NCBI RefSeq assembly: GCF_042677945.1
Contig: NZ_JBHUDN010000009.1
From: Haloplanus litoreus
GTDB lineage: Archaea > Halobacteriota > Halobacteria > Halobacteriales > Haloferacaceae
Direction: 5' to 3' (one strand)
DNA length: 64,000 nucleotides
Position numbers and translations under genes: made by a program
Notes under the pieces: model-generated
What the model saw: only the letters and a program-made list of their open reading frames with translations
Database searches by the model: none
Told to the model about the DNA's origin: nothing
In this document: one piece after another, positions 26,340-35,287 of the stretch
How the letters are laid out: each line of letters starts with the position of its first letter
How positions within the stretch are numbered: the stretch's first letter is position 1

Positions 26340-26704
26340 CGGACGAGCGTCACCGACACGTGCGAGTTCAGCAGAACGAACTCGGCGATACCGCCGAGTT
26401 TGATCTTCCCCATCGGGCTGGTCTCCCCGCCGCCGAGAACGATCCGGTCGAACCCTTCCTGCTCCGCCAGTTCCACGAGTCGGCTCCCCGGATCGCCCTC
26501 GACGTGGCGGATCGGTGCCGCCACGCCCGTGTCGTCGAGGACCTCCCGTGCGCGCCGTTCGATCTCCTCCGGATCCGTCTCCGTTGCCGGGTTCCGGAGG
26601 ATGGCGACCGTCAGGTCGTCGCCCGTCTCGGCGACGCGGGCGACGGCACGCTCCAGGGCGCGCAACGAGTCGTCGCTCCCGCCGATGCCCAGCAGTAGCT
26701 TCAT
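26336..26704 (-). CDS. UspA-family protein, short
   Basis: This 122-residue Usp domain begins MKLLLGIGGSDDSLRALERA. The ATP loop is modified to GGGETSPMGKIKLGGIAEFV, which still fits G-x2-...-G loosely. It is the first gene of a two-gene operon with the GNAT gene. The short length suggests a minimal Usp monomer. It is divergent from DUF5806. Confidence 0.85.
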   Translation of the reverse strand: MKLLLGIGGSDDSLRALERAVARVAETGDDLTVAILRNPATETDPEEIERRAREVLDDTGVAAPIRHVEGDPGSRLVELAEQEGFDRIVLGGGETSPMGKIKLGGIAEFVLLNSHVSVTLVR

Positions 26705-26809
26705 GCGCCACCACTCGGCGCGGCGAGTGAAAAAGGTACGCGACCCGCCGTCAGACGGTCGGCAGACGGCGACGGAACCCTTTTGCGTCGGCGCACGGAA
26801 CGCCGGCCC

Positions 26810-27427
26810 ATGAGCGACGACGCGACGGCGGCCGAAGAGGGGGTGGAGCGGCGGTCTACGGACGAGGGGGTGGAGCACGGCTCCACGAGCGATCCGGCCG
26901 CCTCGGCTCAGTCGGGGCCGTCGACGGCCGACGAATCGGTCCCCGCCGACGTCCGGAAGTACGAGCGGTTCAAGAAGATGGACGGCGCCCAGTACGACCG
27001 CGTCAACTCCTTCCTCCGCGACCGAACCTACGTCACGGCCCGCGAGTGGGCCATCGCCCGCCTCTGTGTCGACTTCCGCACCGAAACCGGCGTCGAGATG
27101 ACCAAAATCGGCGAGAACCTGCCCGAACTCGTCCCCTTCATGACCGACACCTACTCGCCGCAGGCGGTCAACCAGGCTCGCGCCTCCTTCGAGGAGAAGG
27201 TTCAGAAAGCCGGCGCCACCTTCCTCTACGGCGCCATGTCCGGCTTCTTCACCGCGGAGGAACTCGACGAGATGATGTACGAGGTGACCGAAGTCGCGAA
27301 GTTCCTCCTCGAGGTGGAGGGCGTCGACCTTTCGGTCGCCGAGGAACTCGACGCCGAGGACCGCATCTCCGAGGTCATGCGCGAGGTCCGCGAGTCCAGC
27401 GAGGAACTGCGGGACGACCTCGAGTAG
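26810..27427 (+). CDS. DUF5806-family protein with a repeat-bearing N-terminus
   Basis: This 205-residue protein has a conserved C-terminal body (about residues 50-195, KYERFKKMDGAQYDRVNSFLRDR onward) that I associate with DUF5806. The first 45 residues are low-complexity and contain the tandem GVERRSTDE GVEHGSTSD. That tandem is encoded by a 27-bp near-repeat with a perfect 17-bp palindrome. The ATG at 26810 is about 20 bp after a T-rich promoter-like stretch. No function is known. Confidence 0.8.
   Translation: MSDDATAAEEGVERRSTDEGVEHGSTSDPAASAQSGPSTADESVPADVRKYERFKKMDGAQYDRVNSFLRDRTYVTAREWAIARLCVDFRTETGVEMTKIGENLPELVPFMTDTYSPQAVNQARASFEEKVQKAGATFLYGAMSGFFTAEELDEMMYEVTEVAKFLLEVEGVDLSVAEELDAEDRISEVMREVRESSEELRDDLE
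26837..26886 (+). repeat. 27-bp tandem and 17-bp palindrome in the DUF5806 gene
   Basis: GAGGGGGTGGAGC occurs at 26837 and 26864. The second copy runs into GTGGAGC-ACG-GCTCCAC at 26870-26886, with perfect 7-bp arms and a 3-nt loop. It encodes VEHGST, the peptide also made by the histidine kinase repeat at 36841. Confidence 0.8.
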
Positions 27428-27464
27428 TCGGAATCGTCGCCACCGGCGAGCATCTCCCCGAGGC

Positions 27465-28772
27465 TCACGACGGTCCCGACCGCACGTTCTCGCCCGCCGC
27501 CGCCCCGAAGGTGTCCATCGCTCCGTCGTAGACCCGGTCGCCACGCACCAGCGTCCACTCCGGGAAGACCCCCTCGAACCCCTCGAACGGCGTCCACCCG
27601 CATTTCGAGTGGAGCCAGTCACCCGTTACCGACCGCGGCCGGTCGAGGTCGTACAGCGCCAGATCGGCGTCCATCCCCGCCTCGATTCGACCCTTCCGCT
27701 CCAGGCCGAACGTCGCTGCCGGCGCCGCCGCCGTCAGGTCGCGGACGCGCTCGACCGTCAGCGGTCCGTCCCGCGTCTCCGCGAGCAGGAGGGGGACCAT
27801 CGTCTCGACGCCGGGGACGCCGCTCGGCGCCGAAAGCAGCGTGGTCTCTTTCTCCGCGCGGGTGTGGGGGGCGTGGTCTGTGGCGATCAGGTCGACTCGT
27901 CCGTCGACAACCCGGTCGTAGAGGGCGGCCCGGCGCGGTTCGCTCCGGAGCGGCGGATTCATCCGCCCGAGAGTTCCCAGGTCGTCGAGATCCGTTCGCG
28001 AGAGCAGGCAGTGGTGTGGCGTCACCTCGCAGGTCACGGTCTCGGGTGCGTCGGCGACGACGTCGACGGCTTCGGGCGTGCTGGTGTGAGCGACGTGGAG
28101 GCGCGCCCCCGCCGAGACGCCGATCTCGACGGCGCGTTCGACGGCCGCGATTTCGGCCTCGGCGGTGCGGTAGGCGCTCCACGCGTCGGCGTCGGCGTCG
28201 GTGCCCACCCCGTCGCCGGCGGCGTCGCGAGCGGCCGTATCGAACAGCGTCGCGTCCTCGGCGTGGACGGTCACGGGCACGTCGGCGTCGACGGCGCGGT
28301 GGACCGCGTCCTCGAACAGGTCACCGTCGATGCCCATGTCACCGGTCGAGTCGGCGAGGAAAACTTCGCCGAGGGCGAACAGGGGACGATCGAACAGCGT
28401 CTCGGGGTCCCACTCCGCGGTGACGCCGCCGTTGATGCCATACTCGACGTGTGCGTCCCGGGCACACAGTTCCTTCTGGTCGTAGGCGGCACCGGTGGTC
28501 GTCGGCGGGTCGGTGTTCGGCTGATCGACGACGGTGGTGACGCCGCCCGCGGCGGCGCTTCGCGACCCGGTTCGCCACGTCTCCTTGTGGGGGTCCCCGG
28601 GTTCCCGGAAGTGGACGTGAACGTCCACGGCGCCGGGGAGGAGGAGTCGCTCCCGCGCTTCGATCACCTCTCCCGTCGCGTCGAGGTCCGTCCCGACGGC
28701 GGTGATCCGCTCTCCCTCGACGCGAACGTCGCGGACACGGCCGTCCGCCAGCCGTGCGTTCCTGACGAGCAT
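27465..28772 (-). CDS. pyrC: dihydroorotase
   Basis: This 435-residue amidohydrolase of the type I DHOase group has the metal pair HVHFRE at about residue 57, a second-metal region with TVHAED and HVAHTST, and TDHAPHTRAEK at about residue 300. It converts carbamoyl-aspartate to dihydroorotate in pyrimidine synthesis. The ATG at 28772 gives the standard start MLVRNARLADG. No other pyr genes are adjacent. Allantoinase or hydantoinase activity is less likely. Confidence 0.92.
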   Translation of the reverse strand: MLVRNARLADGRVRDVRVEGERITAVGTDLDATGEVIEARERLLLPGAVDVHVHFREPGDPHKETWRTGSRSAAAGGVTTVVDQPNTDPPTTTGAAYDQKELCARDAHVEYGINGGVTAEWDPETLFDRPLFALGEVFLADSTGDMGIDGDLFEDAVHRAVDADVPVTVHAEDATLFDTAARDAAGDGVGTDADADAWSAYRTAEAEIAAVERAVEIGVSAGARLHVAHTSTPEAVDVVADAPETVTCEVTPHHCLLSRTDLDDLGTLGRMNPPLRSEPRRAALYDRVVDGRVDLIATDHAPHTRAEKETTLLSAPSGVPGVETMVPLLLAETRDGPLTVERVRDLTAAAPAATFGLERKGRIEAGMDADLALYDLDRPRSVTGDWLHSKCGWTPFEGFEGVFPEWTLVRGDRVYDGAMDTFGAAAGENVRSGPS

Positions 28773-28809
28773 ACCCTCTCCTGTCCCCCGGCCGCCGTAA
28801 GTGTCCCGC

Positions 28810-29487
28810 TCACACCTCGATCCGACAGACGGCCGCGGCGTCGCCGACGAGTTCCCGTTCGACTGCCGTCCGGACCCGGTCCGGATCGGCCGGCCCGCCG
28901 GCCGCCGCAACGCTCCCGACGCTCTGCGGGTCGAACGGCTGGTCGAGAGCGTCGTACACCGCCGCGAGGACCGACGCCAGTTCCTCGCGGTCGGTCACGA
29001 GGACACAGCCGGCAACCAGTGCGGCGTCCGTCCGCACTCGCTGGGCGACGCCGACGAGTTTCCCCCCGGACTGCAGCGAGTGGGTGCCGGGACAGAACGA
29101 CTCGGGCGGTTCGCCGACGGCCGTCTCGACGCCGAGGTTCGATAGCGCCCGCCGAAGCCGCTCGGTCGTCTCCTCGTACCGCTCCGCCAGACCTGTCCGG
29201 GCGTCCGTGACTGGCACCGCGTGGGCGAAGGCGAGCGTCGTGCCGGTGTAGGCGACGGCCCGCCCGCCGACCCGACGTTCGACCGGGAGGAAGTCACGCT
29301 CGCGGGCGGCGGCGCGGGCGCGGTCGTATCCCGATTCGGCGGCCTCCCGCCGGCCGAACGCGACCTGACGGCCCGGCGTCCACACCCGCACCGCAGGCTC
29401 CCCCGTCTCGCCCGTCCGCGCGAGCATCGCACCGGTCCGCTCACGGTCGGCGTCGGCCGTCGCCGCCCGACCCCTGAGGACGCGCAT
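28810..29487 (-). CDS. lipoate/octanoate protein ligase family protein (LplA/LipM-like)
   Basis: This 225-residue BPL/LplA-type domain has the family motif RRVGGRAVAYTGTTLAFA at about residue 70 and a later SGGKLVGVAQRV motif near residue 150. It should attach lipoate or octanoate to lipoyl domains of 2-oxoacid dehydrogenase or glycine cleavage proteins. Ligase and transferase cannot be told apart here. The ATG at 29487 is preceded by a promoter-poor spacer; an upstream in-frame Met is less likely. Confidence 0.85.
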   Translation of the reverse strand: MRVLRGRAATADADRERTGAMLARTGETGEPAVRVWTPGRQVAFGRREAAESGYDRARAAARERDFLPVERRVGGRAVAYTGTTLAFAHAVPVTDARTGLAERYEETTERLRRALSNLGVETAVGEPPESFCPGTHSLQSGGKLVGVAQRVRTDAALVAGCVLVTDREELASVLAAVYDALDQPFDPQSVGSVAAAGGPADPDRVRTAVERELVGDAAAVCRIEV

Positions 29488-29587
29488 AGGAGAAAGGTCA
29501 CGCCGGACGCACATAACCTCCTCGCGACCGAGGCTGCTGGACACACTTCAGTTCCGGGGATTCGTCCCACCACCCGGTAACTTAAGC

Positions 29588-29594
29588 TATATAC
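29588..29594 (+). promoter_or_regulatory. TATA box of the PPOX gene
   Basis: CTATATAC lies 25-31 bp upstream of the ATG at 29619, a textbook archaeal position for a leaderless transcript. The next AT-rich bases (ACTTAAG) could serve as BRE-adjacent sequence. Confidence 0.6.
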
Positions 29595-29618
29595 TCGCCG
29601 CCGAACGCCGTTCGACGT

Positions 29619-30065
29619 ATGACCGCCGACGCGATGACCCGAACCGAAGTCGACGAGACGCTCCGTGCGGCCGGCGCCGGCGTGCTGTCGTTGACCGACG
29701 GCGCGGAGACGTACGCCATCCCCGAATCGTTCGGCTACGACGGCGACTACGTCTACTTCCAACTGGTACACGGGTCGGACAGCGACAAGATGGACTTCGT
29801 CGCGACGACCGAGATCGCGACGCTCACCGCCTTCACCGAACAGCCAGCACGGAGCGTGATCGTCCGCGGCGAACTGGGGCCCGTACCCGACGGGGACGAC
29901 CCCGTCGCGATGCGAGCCATCGCGGCCAACGCCACCATCCCGACGGTGGACATCAGCCTCGACACCGACCCCGACGCCCTCTCGTTCGAGTTCTACCGTC
30001 TGTGCCCGGAGGAGCGCTCCGGCCGCAAGTTCGGCGCCGTACCGACCACACCCGGCGATCCCTGA
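29619..30065 (+). CDS. pyridoxamine 5'-phosphate oxidase family flavoprotein
   Basis: This 148-residue split-barrel protein has the family order: N-terminal helix (TEVDETLRAAGAGVLSL), a strand pair with YAIPESFGYDGDYVYFQ, then SDKMDF and ARSVIVRGEL. It probably binds FMN and acts as a small oxidoreductase or nitroreductase-type protein. Start and TATA box agree. The true substrate is not predictable. Confidence 0.82.
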   Translation: MTADAMTRTEVDETLRAAGAGVLSLTDGAETYAIPESFGYDGDYVYFQLVHGSDSDKMDFVATTEIATLTAFTEQPARSVIVRGELGPVPDGDDPVAMRAIAANATIPTVDISLDTDPDALSFEFYRLCPEERSGRKFGAVPTTPGDP

Positions 30066-30113
30066 CCGGCCGCGCGACCCGACGGTATAAGCCCGCGCGC
30101 CCGAACCACCGGT

Positions 30114-30935
30114 ATGGTCACGGTTCCGGCGTCGACGCTGTCGCATTTCCGGCGGTTCTCCCTGTTCAACTCCCCTTACGCCGCCCACGACCGCGGGTGC
30201 GCCATCGACCTCTACCCCGAGACGAACCAGGGACTCTCGCCCGTCGCGGGCGTCGTCCGCGACACCCGAACCGTGCGCGCCCCCTCCCGATCCTACGCTG
30301 TCGCCGAGGATCATCTGATCCTGATCGACACCGGCGACCACGTCGCCCGAATCCTCCACGTCGACCCCGCCGTCGACGCCGGCGATCACGTCGCCGTCGG
30401 CGACGCCCTCGGCGAGATGGTCCGCTCCGGCTTCTTCGGTCCCTGGGTCGACAACCACGTCCACCTCGGTTTCCGCGACCCGGACGCGAACCCGTACCGT
30501 GCAGCCGGGTCGCTTCCGGTCGAGGTGGACGTCCCGGTGTGTCCGCTCGACTGGGACGGCACCGGAACCGTCCGCGAGGTGGGCGACACCTACGTCGTCC
30601 TCGACCGACCGGAACACCCGGAGCCGGGGTCGTGGGCGGGGCTGTCAGCCGCGCCGGGGGTCGTCCTCGACGGCGGGTGCCCCCACTACGACGGCGGCGG
30701 CGTCCTCCCCGCCCGCGACGGTCCCACACCCGTCTCGGTGGCGGGCGGCCGCGTCGGCGTCGCCGACGGCCGTGCGGTGGCGTGGGACGGCGTGACGCTC
30801 CGGGCGAACGGGCGGCCGATCACGGGACTGTCGCTCTTTATCGCGCAGGACGCGGCCTTCGGCGCGAAACTCGTCTGTCCGGCGCACGACTTCGCGTCCG
30901 GGGAGGTGATTCGGGTGACCGTCGACGGGGCCTGA
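30114..30935 (+). CDS. M23-peptidase-fold-like protein of unknown function
   Basis: The first half of this 273-residue protein follows the order of LytM/M23 domains: HDRGCAIDLYP at about residue 25, then GVVRDT, ILIDTGDHVARILHVDP, VAVGDALGEM and NHVHLGF at about residue 116. The normal HxHxE-type zinc triad is incomplete, because the first His is not in an HxGxD motif. It may be a non-catalytic relative or a different enzyme. The second half is a beta-rich domain I do not recognise. No signal peptide is visible. Confidence 0.6.
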   Translation: MVTVPASTLSHFRRFSLFNSPYAAHDRGCAIDLYPETNQGLSPVAGVVRDTRTVRAPSRSYAVAEDHLILIDTGDHVARILHVDPAVDAGDHVAVGDALGEMVRSGFFGPWVDNHVHLGFRDPDANPYRAAGSLPVEVDVPVCPLDWDGTGTVREVGDTYVVLDRPEHPEPGSWAGLSAAPGVVLDGGCPHYDGGGVLPARDGPTPVSVAGGRVGVADGRAVAWDGVTLRANGRPITGLSLFIAQDAAFGAKLVCPAHDFASGEVIRVTVDGA

Positions 30936-30993
30936 CCGACCGAGCGCACGCGCACGGGACACTTTTGAGTGTCCTCGCCGAACGGACTCTACG

Positions 30994-31665
30994 ATGAGCG
31001 ACGATTCCGATGTGCCCGACCGCCCGGTCGACCGGGAGTCGCCGGTCGGCGAACCCGTCGTGCGTGCCGATCCGTCGGTGACGGGTGAGCGGGCGGACGA
31101 AGCCGTCGGCTTCGACCCGGACGACCCCGAGAGCGTGCAACTCGCCGCGGACGTGGTCCGGTCCTTCGCCGAGAACACGGTGGGGTCCGAGGACCACGTC
31201 TACATGCTCCGCGGGGCGGCGGCGTGTGCCGCGCTGGTTCGGGGTGTCGGCTCGTACAAGGCCGCGGCCGAACGCGCCGGTGGCGACGTCTCCGTCGCCT
31301 TCATCCGGAAGTGGGCGCGGGTTCACGACCTGCCCCAGGCCATCCGACGCCACGTCGCCCGCGGCACCATCGCGCCGACGGCGGCGAAACACATCGCGCG
31401 CGTCGCCGGCGACGACCGCTACGCGCTGGCGTGGGCGACGCTCGAACACGACCTCACCGTCCGTGAGATTCGCCGACTCGCGAGCGAGGTGAGCGACGGC
31501 CGGAGCGTCGAGGCGGCCCTCGACGACCGCGGGCTGACCTTCGGCCGGATGGACGTGACGCTCCCGGCCGCCCAGTACATCGAGCTCCGGCGCCGGGCGT
31601 CCATCGAGAACTGCGACCCCGACGACCTAGTGGCCGAGGCGTTCGACGACTTTCTGGATCTCTGA
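30994..31665 (+). CDS. DUF7119-family protein with a ParB/HTH-like region
   Basis: This 223-residue protein has a disordered acidic N-terminus (1-45), a helical body, and a helix-turn-helix-like stretch (VREIRRLASEVSDGRSVEAAL) near residue 160. The family (DUF7119, from memory) is confined to haloarchaea. A nucleic-acid-binding role is inferred from the helical pattern only. It begins 58 bp after the M23-like gene and could share its transcript. Confidence 0.65.
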   Translation: MSDDSDVPDRPVDRESPVGEPVVRADPSVTGERADEAVGFDPDDPESVQLAADVVRSFAENTVGSEDHVYMLRGAAACAALVRGVGSYKAAAERAGGDVSVAFIRKWARVHDLPQAIRRHVARGTIAPTAAKHIARVAGDDRYALAWATLEHDLTVREIRRLASEVSDGRSVEAALDDRGLTFGRMDVTLPAAQYIELRRRASIENCDPDDLVAEAFDDFLDL

Positions 31666-31716
31666 TCGTGTCGGCCGGGGAGACACTATAAGACCGAGGC
31701 GGCCGAAGCGCGCCCC

Positions 31717-32157
31717 GTGACGCTACTGGTTCCATTCGACGACTCGGCACTCGCAGAGACGGCGCTGAAACGAGCGTGCGAATTCGGGGCGTACCGGAAC
31801 GAGGCCGTCGTCGCCCTGACGGTCATCCCGGACGACCGGTCGTTCGCGGTGGAGCGGGGGTGGATCGACCCCAACGAGGCCTACCGACCGGACGACCTCT
31901 GCGTGCGGTTCCAGCAGCGGGTTCGCGCCGTCGACGACGGCGTGGAGTTCCGGTGTGAACGGCCGACGGACAGCGAGGACGCGACGGCGACGGCGACGGA
32001 CGACGTCACCCGAACGATCAGAGCGGTGGCGGGGGAACTCGACGTCTCGATTCTCTTCGTCGGGAGCGAGAACGCGGGTCGGGTGTCGTCGCCGATGACG
32101 AGCGTCGGCGACCCCCTCTCGTCGGACGCGCGGTACGACGTCCACATCGTCCGCCAC
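31717..32157 (+). CDS. UspA-family protein, cut by the assembly gap
   Basis: The 147 visible residues start with GTG (MTLLVPFDDSALAETALKRACEFG) and follow a Usp fold. The last visible residues VHIVRH look like the final strand, so little should be missing. The ATP motif is not intact (GSENAGRVSSPMTSVGDPLSSD). The stop codon lies in or beyond the N run. This is the fourth Usp gene in this stretch of the window. Confidence 0.75.
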
Positions 32158-32183
32158 NNNNNNNNNNNNNNNNNNNNNNNNNN
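32158..32183. other. assembly gap of 26 N
   Basis: This is an unresolved stretch, joined at a UspA 3' end on one side and non-matching sequence on the other. The true distance between the flanks is unknown. Confidence 0.99.
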
Positions 32184-32283
32184 GCGTCGACGTGCAGAGC
32201 GGTTGCTGGGCCGCCAGTTCCGACCAGTCCGTGCTCACGATGGAACGATCAGATTTTTGGTGAGGGATCGTGAGGGACGTGGT

Positions 32284-32607
32284 ATGGCAATACATGGTTC
32301 CCGCCCCTCGGGCGACGCAGACACGGGATTGCCCGGGGTGGTGCCGCTCGACCTCACCCACCTGAGCCGATTGAGTTGGGAGCTCGGCTCTCGCGTGGTC
32401 GAGGACGACGAGTCGGCGCTCCGTAGCGAGTGGACCCACACCGGGTCGGCGTGGGAGGTGTCGATATTCGACGTGACGAGCGAAACCGTCGCTGTCCGCG
32501 TTCGGACTCCGATCGGACGGGAGCGGTTCTACGGCGCCGCGCGGATGGACCTCGAAACGGCCCTCCCGGCGCTCGAAGAGGCCGCCAACTGGCAGCGCTT
32601 GGACTGA
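32284..32607 (+). CDS. hypothetical acidic protein downstream of the gap
   Basis: This 107-residue soluble protein begins MAIHGSRPSGDADTG and includes LGSRVVEDDESALRSEW and MDLETALPALEEAANWQ. The composition is that of a real haloarchaeal gene. I know no family. The ATG at 32284 is about 25 bp after GATTTTTGGTG, a promoter-like stretch. The bases 32184-32283 hold no other feature I can support. Confidence 0.55.
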   Translation: MAIHGSRPSGDADTGLPGVVPLDLTHLSRLSWELGSRVVEDDESALRSEWTHTGSAWEVSIFDVTSETVAVRVRTPIGRERFYGAARMDLETALPALEEAANWQRLD

Positions 32608-32624
32608 GCGGGAGTCTCGTAGCG

Positions 32625-32861
32625 ACCGAGACGTGCCGTCGTCGGGACGCCCCCGAACGCGCCCCGGCGACGACCCCGAGGAGTCGAGTTAGGGGATGTC
32701 CCGGTTCCACGAGGACACCGGCTAGGAGCGCGCCGTAGGTCACGAGTCCCACGCGGCCGCGCCGGGGACCGGGGGGCGACCCGGGCAGCGAGGAGGGCAG
32801 CGGCTCCGAGCGCGGCGCGGGCGACGAGTGCGGGGAGTTCGTCCCGACGGACGTCGGCCAT
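32625..32861 (-). pseudogene. probable frameshifted small membrane protein
   Basis: On the minus strand one frame starts MADVRRDELPALVARAALG then AAALLAARVAP. The sensible coding then moves by one base to GLVTYGALLAGVLVEPGHPL and TRLLGVVAGARSG. The change falls close to a six-G run at 32771-32776. Together the two pieces would make a membrane protein of about 70 residues. The rest of 32608-32955 holds nothing else recognisable. The break could be real or a sequencing error near the gap. Confidence 0.4.
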
Positions 32862-32955
32862 GTGCGACCACGGACAAAGACCGCACGGCGGCCGAGAATC
32901 ATCCGTGAAATTTCTCCCAACGCACATAAGTCGGTCCTGACCCAACCGGGGTCGA

Positions 32956-34905
32956 ATGGACGCCAGCGCCTATCGCGAGGAGATCTACGACGTCTTTGCC
33001 GACTCGGACAGCGACACCGTAGCGCAGGTAGAGCGGGCACTCGCCATCGGAACGGAGTATCTGGGACTGCCGATCGGATTTCTCACGCATATCGAGGACG
33101 GGGTACAGGAGATCATCGCGACGACCGGGGACCACGACCTGCTCCAGGTGGGCGAGCGCTGTCCGCTGGACGAGGCGTACTGTCGCCGTACGCTCGAATC
33201 GGACGGCACGCTGGCGGTGCGGGACGCCCCGGCGTCGCCGTCCGTGACGGACCGGGCCGTCGAGACGTTCGGTCTCGGCACCTACATCGGCGTCACCGTC
33301 ACCGTGGCGGACGAACCCTACGGGACGGTCTGTTTCGCCGCCGAACGGGAGCACGAGCGGCCGTTCACCGAGGCCGAGGAGGTGTTTCTGGAACTGCTGG
33401 GGAAGCTGATCGGGCAGGCGATCGAACGGCGCGCACACGAACGGGAGCTACAGCGACGGAACCGGCGGCTGAAACGCGAGAAAGCCCGGTTCGAGGGTAT
33501 CGCGGAAACCAGCTTCGACGTCCTCTTTCGGATCGACCGCGACGCCACGTTCACTTACGTCTCCTCGGCGGTAGAGCGGGTGCTCGGCTACGCCCCCGCG
33601 GACCTGACCGGGACGTCGTTCTCGGCGTGGCTCGATTCGTCGTCGATCAGCGACGCGATTCTGGCGTTCGACCGGGCGATGAACGGCGAGACGGTCGAGG
33701 ACCTCGAACTCACCTTCGAGGACACCGACGGCGAGCGCGTCGTCGTCGCGGTGAACGGCACGCCGATCCGGGCGGACGGGGAGGTGACGGGCGTCCAGGG
33801 TGTCGGTCGAGACGTGACCGCTCGGAAGGCACGGGAGCGGGAACTCCACCTGAAGACCCGGGCGATGGACGAGGCACGGGTGGGAATATCCATCGCCGAC
33901 GCACGCGACGGCGACCTGCCGCTCGTCTACGCCAACGAGGGGTTCGAGCGCGTGACCGGCTACGACGCCGAGGCGATGCTGGGACGGAACTGTCGGTTCC
34001 TACAGGGCGAGGCGACCGATCCCGGGGCGACCGACCTGTTGGGCGAGCGCATCGAGCGCGAGGAGCCGGCGTCGGTCGAACTCATCAATTACCGGGTGGA
34101 CGGAACGCCGTTCTGGAGCCAGGTGCGCCTCAGTCCGGTGGACGCCGAGGACGGCACGATCAGCCACTACCTCGGCTTCCAGACGGACGTGACCGAGCGC
34201 AAGCGCACCGAACAGCTGATACGACTGCTGAACCGGGTGCTCCGGCACAACCTCCGCAACGACATGAACGTCGTCAGCGGGACGGGGAGACTGCTCCGGG
34301 AGGGGGACGTGGAGCCGGCGGACCTCGCTACTCTGGGCGAACGCATCGAACGGACGGCGGATCGTCTGGTGAGTCTGAGCGAGCAGGCACGCGAACTGGA
34401 GCGAAACGCCCGGCGAGAGCGCGATCCGACCCGTCTCGATCCGTCGAGTCTGTTCGAGGCGGTCGTATCCGGCCTCCCCGAGGGAGCGACCGTCGAGACG
34501 CGGATCGACACCGAACGCGGGATCTGTGCGGGTCCGGAACTGGAACGGGCGCTCGTCGAACTCGCGGGGAACGCGGTCCGACACAACCCGGCCGCCGAGC
34601 CGTGGGTCGAGGTGGCGGCCGTTGACGACGACGAGTGGGTGACCGTCACCGTCACCGACGACGGGCCGGGAATCGACGACATGGAGACGGCCGTCATCGC
34701 CGGGGGCCAGGAGACGGAACTGGTCCACGGGTCGGGGTTGGGCCTGTGGCTGGTCAACTGGATCGTGACGCGGTACGGCGGCTCCTTCCAGATCGAGGCA
34801 CGGACGGACGCCGAGGGATCGATCGCGACGGTGCGACTTCCCGGCATCGGTCCCGAGGAGTCGGTGACAGCGGTCGAGCGAGGACCGACGGTCCTGTTCC
34901 GGTGA
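32956..34905 (+). CDS. GAF-PAS-LOV sensor histidine kinase
   Basis: This 649-residue soluble kinase has a GAF domain (about residues 20-155), a short coiled coil, PAS (175-295) and a second PAS with the LOV signature GRNCRFLQG around Cys346. A dimerisation helix follows with the phospho-acceptor His431 (RHNLRND), then a HATPase with N-box LAGNAVRHN and DDGPGI and GSGLGLWL boxes. The LOV Cys suggests light or redox sensing. No receiver or partner regulator is encoded next to it. The ATG at 32956 is the first of the conserved frame. Confidence 0.9.
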   Translation: MDASAYREEIYDVFADSDSDTVAQVERALAIGTEYLGLPIGFLTHIEDGVQEIIATTGDHDLLQVGERCPLDEAYCRRTLESDGTLAVRDAPASPSVTDRAVETFGLGTYIGVTVTVADEPYGTVCFAAEREHERPFTEAEEVFLELLGKLIGQAIERRAHERELQRRNRRLKREKARFEGIAETSFDVLFRIDRDATFTYVSSAVERVLGYAPADLTGTSFSAWLDSSSISDAILAFDRAMNGETVEDLELTFEDTDGERVVVAVNGTPIRADGEVTGVQGVGRDVTARKARERELHLKTRAMDEARVGISIADARDGDLPLVYANEGFERVTGYDAEAMLGRNCRFLQGEATDPGATDLLGERIEREEPASVELINYRVDGTPFWSQVRLSPVDAEDGTISHYLGFQTDVTERKRTEQLIRLLNRVLRHNLRNDMNVVSGTGRLLREGDVEPADLATLGERIERTADRLVSLSEQARELERNARRERDPTRLDPSSLFEAVVSGLPEGATVETRIDTERGICAGPELERALVELAGNAVRHNPAAEPWVEVAAVDDDEWVTVTVTDDGPGIDDMETAVIAGGQETELVHGSGLGLWLVNWIVTRYGGSFQIEARTDAEGSIATVRLPGIGPEESVTAVERGPTVLFR

Positions 34906-35032
34906 GCAACCGTCGGCCCGCCGGCAGACGAGCGTGACGGGGACCGGCGCGTAGACGTCCATCCCCCGCCCCTTCGAGGTGGAGCGAGTGGCGACGGGTT
35001 CGACGAGGTCGGCGTTCCGCCGGACCGTCGAC

Positions 35033-35287
35033 TCACGCTTCGGCGACGAGCCACCGTCGGAGGACGACGGCCACGGCGACGCCGTAGACGGCGGCGGGGG
35101 TGAAGCCGACGGCGGCCGCGACGACCGTCGGATCGGCGGACGGGACGAGTGGATACACCACCGGCAGGAGGAGCCTGATCGACCCGACGACCACCCCGAA
35201 TCCGACAACGACGACGGCGAGGACGCCGACGACGGCGAGAGCCATTCTCGCCCCGTCCGTCCGGACGCTCGCGAGGGGATCGGTCAT
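35033..35287 (-). CDS. small membrane protein, two helices
   Basis: This 84-residue protein begins MTDPLASVRTDGARMALAVV. Two hydrophobic segments lie at about residues 14-36 and 48-75, and the tail is short and charged. There is no recognisable family. It is convergent with the LOV histidine kinase; 34906-35032 is a gap with no supported gene. The next 236 bp (35288-35523) hold only the kinase promoter region. Confidence 0.55.
   Translation of the reverse strand: MTDPLASVRTDGARMALAVVGVLAVVVVGFGVVVGSIRLLLPVVYPLVPSADPTVVAAAVGFTPAAVYGVAVAVVLRRWLVAEA

Noticed and set aside
26336..27622. An N-terminally extended UspA of 428 residues
   Set aside because: The extension is the antisense shadow of DUF5806. 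The true Usp start, MKLLLGIGGSDD, is at 26704.
31700..32300. An insertion sequence at the N gap
   Set aside because: No transposase piece, terminal inverted repeat or target duplication is visible on either side.
34920..35030. A minus-strand stretch ending in MDVYAPVPVTLVCRRADG
   Set aside because: It is short and without a start signal or family match, and chance open frames are common at this GC content.
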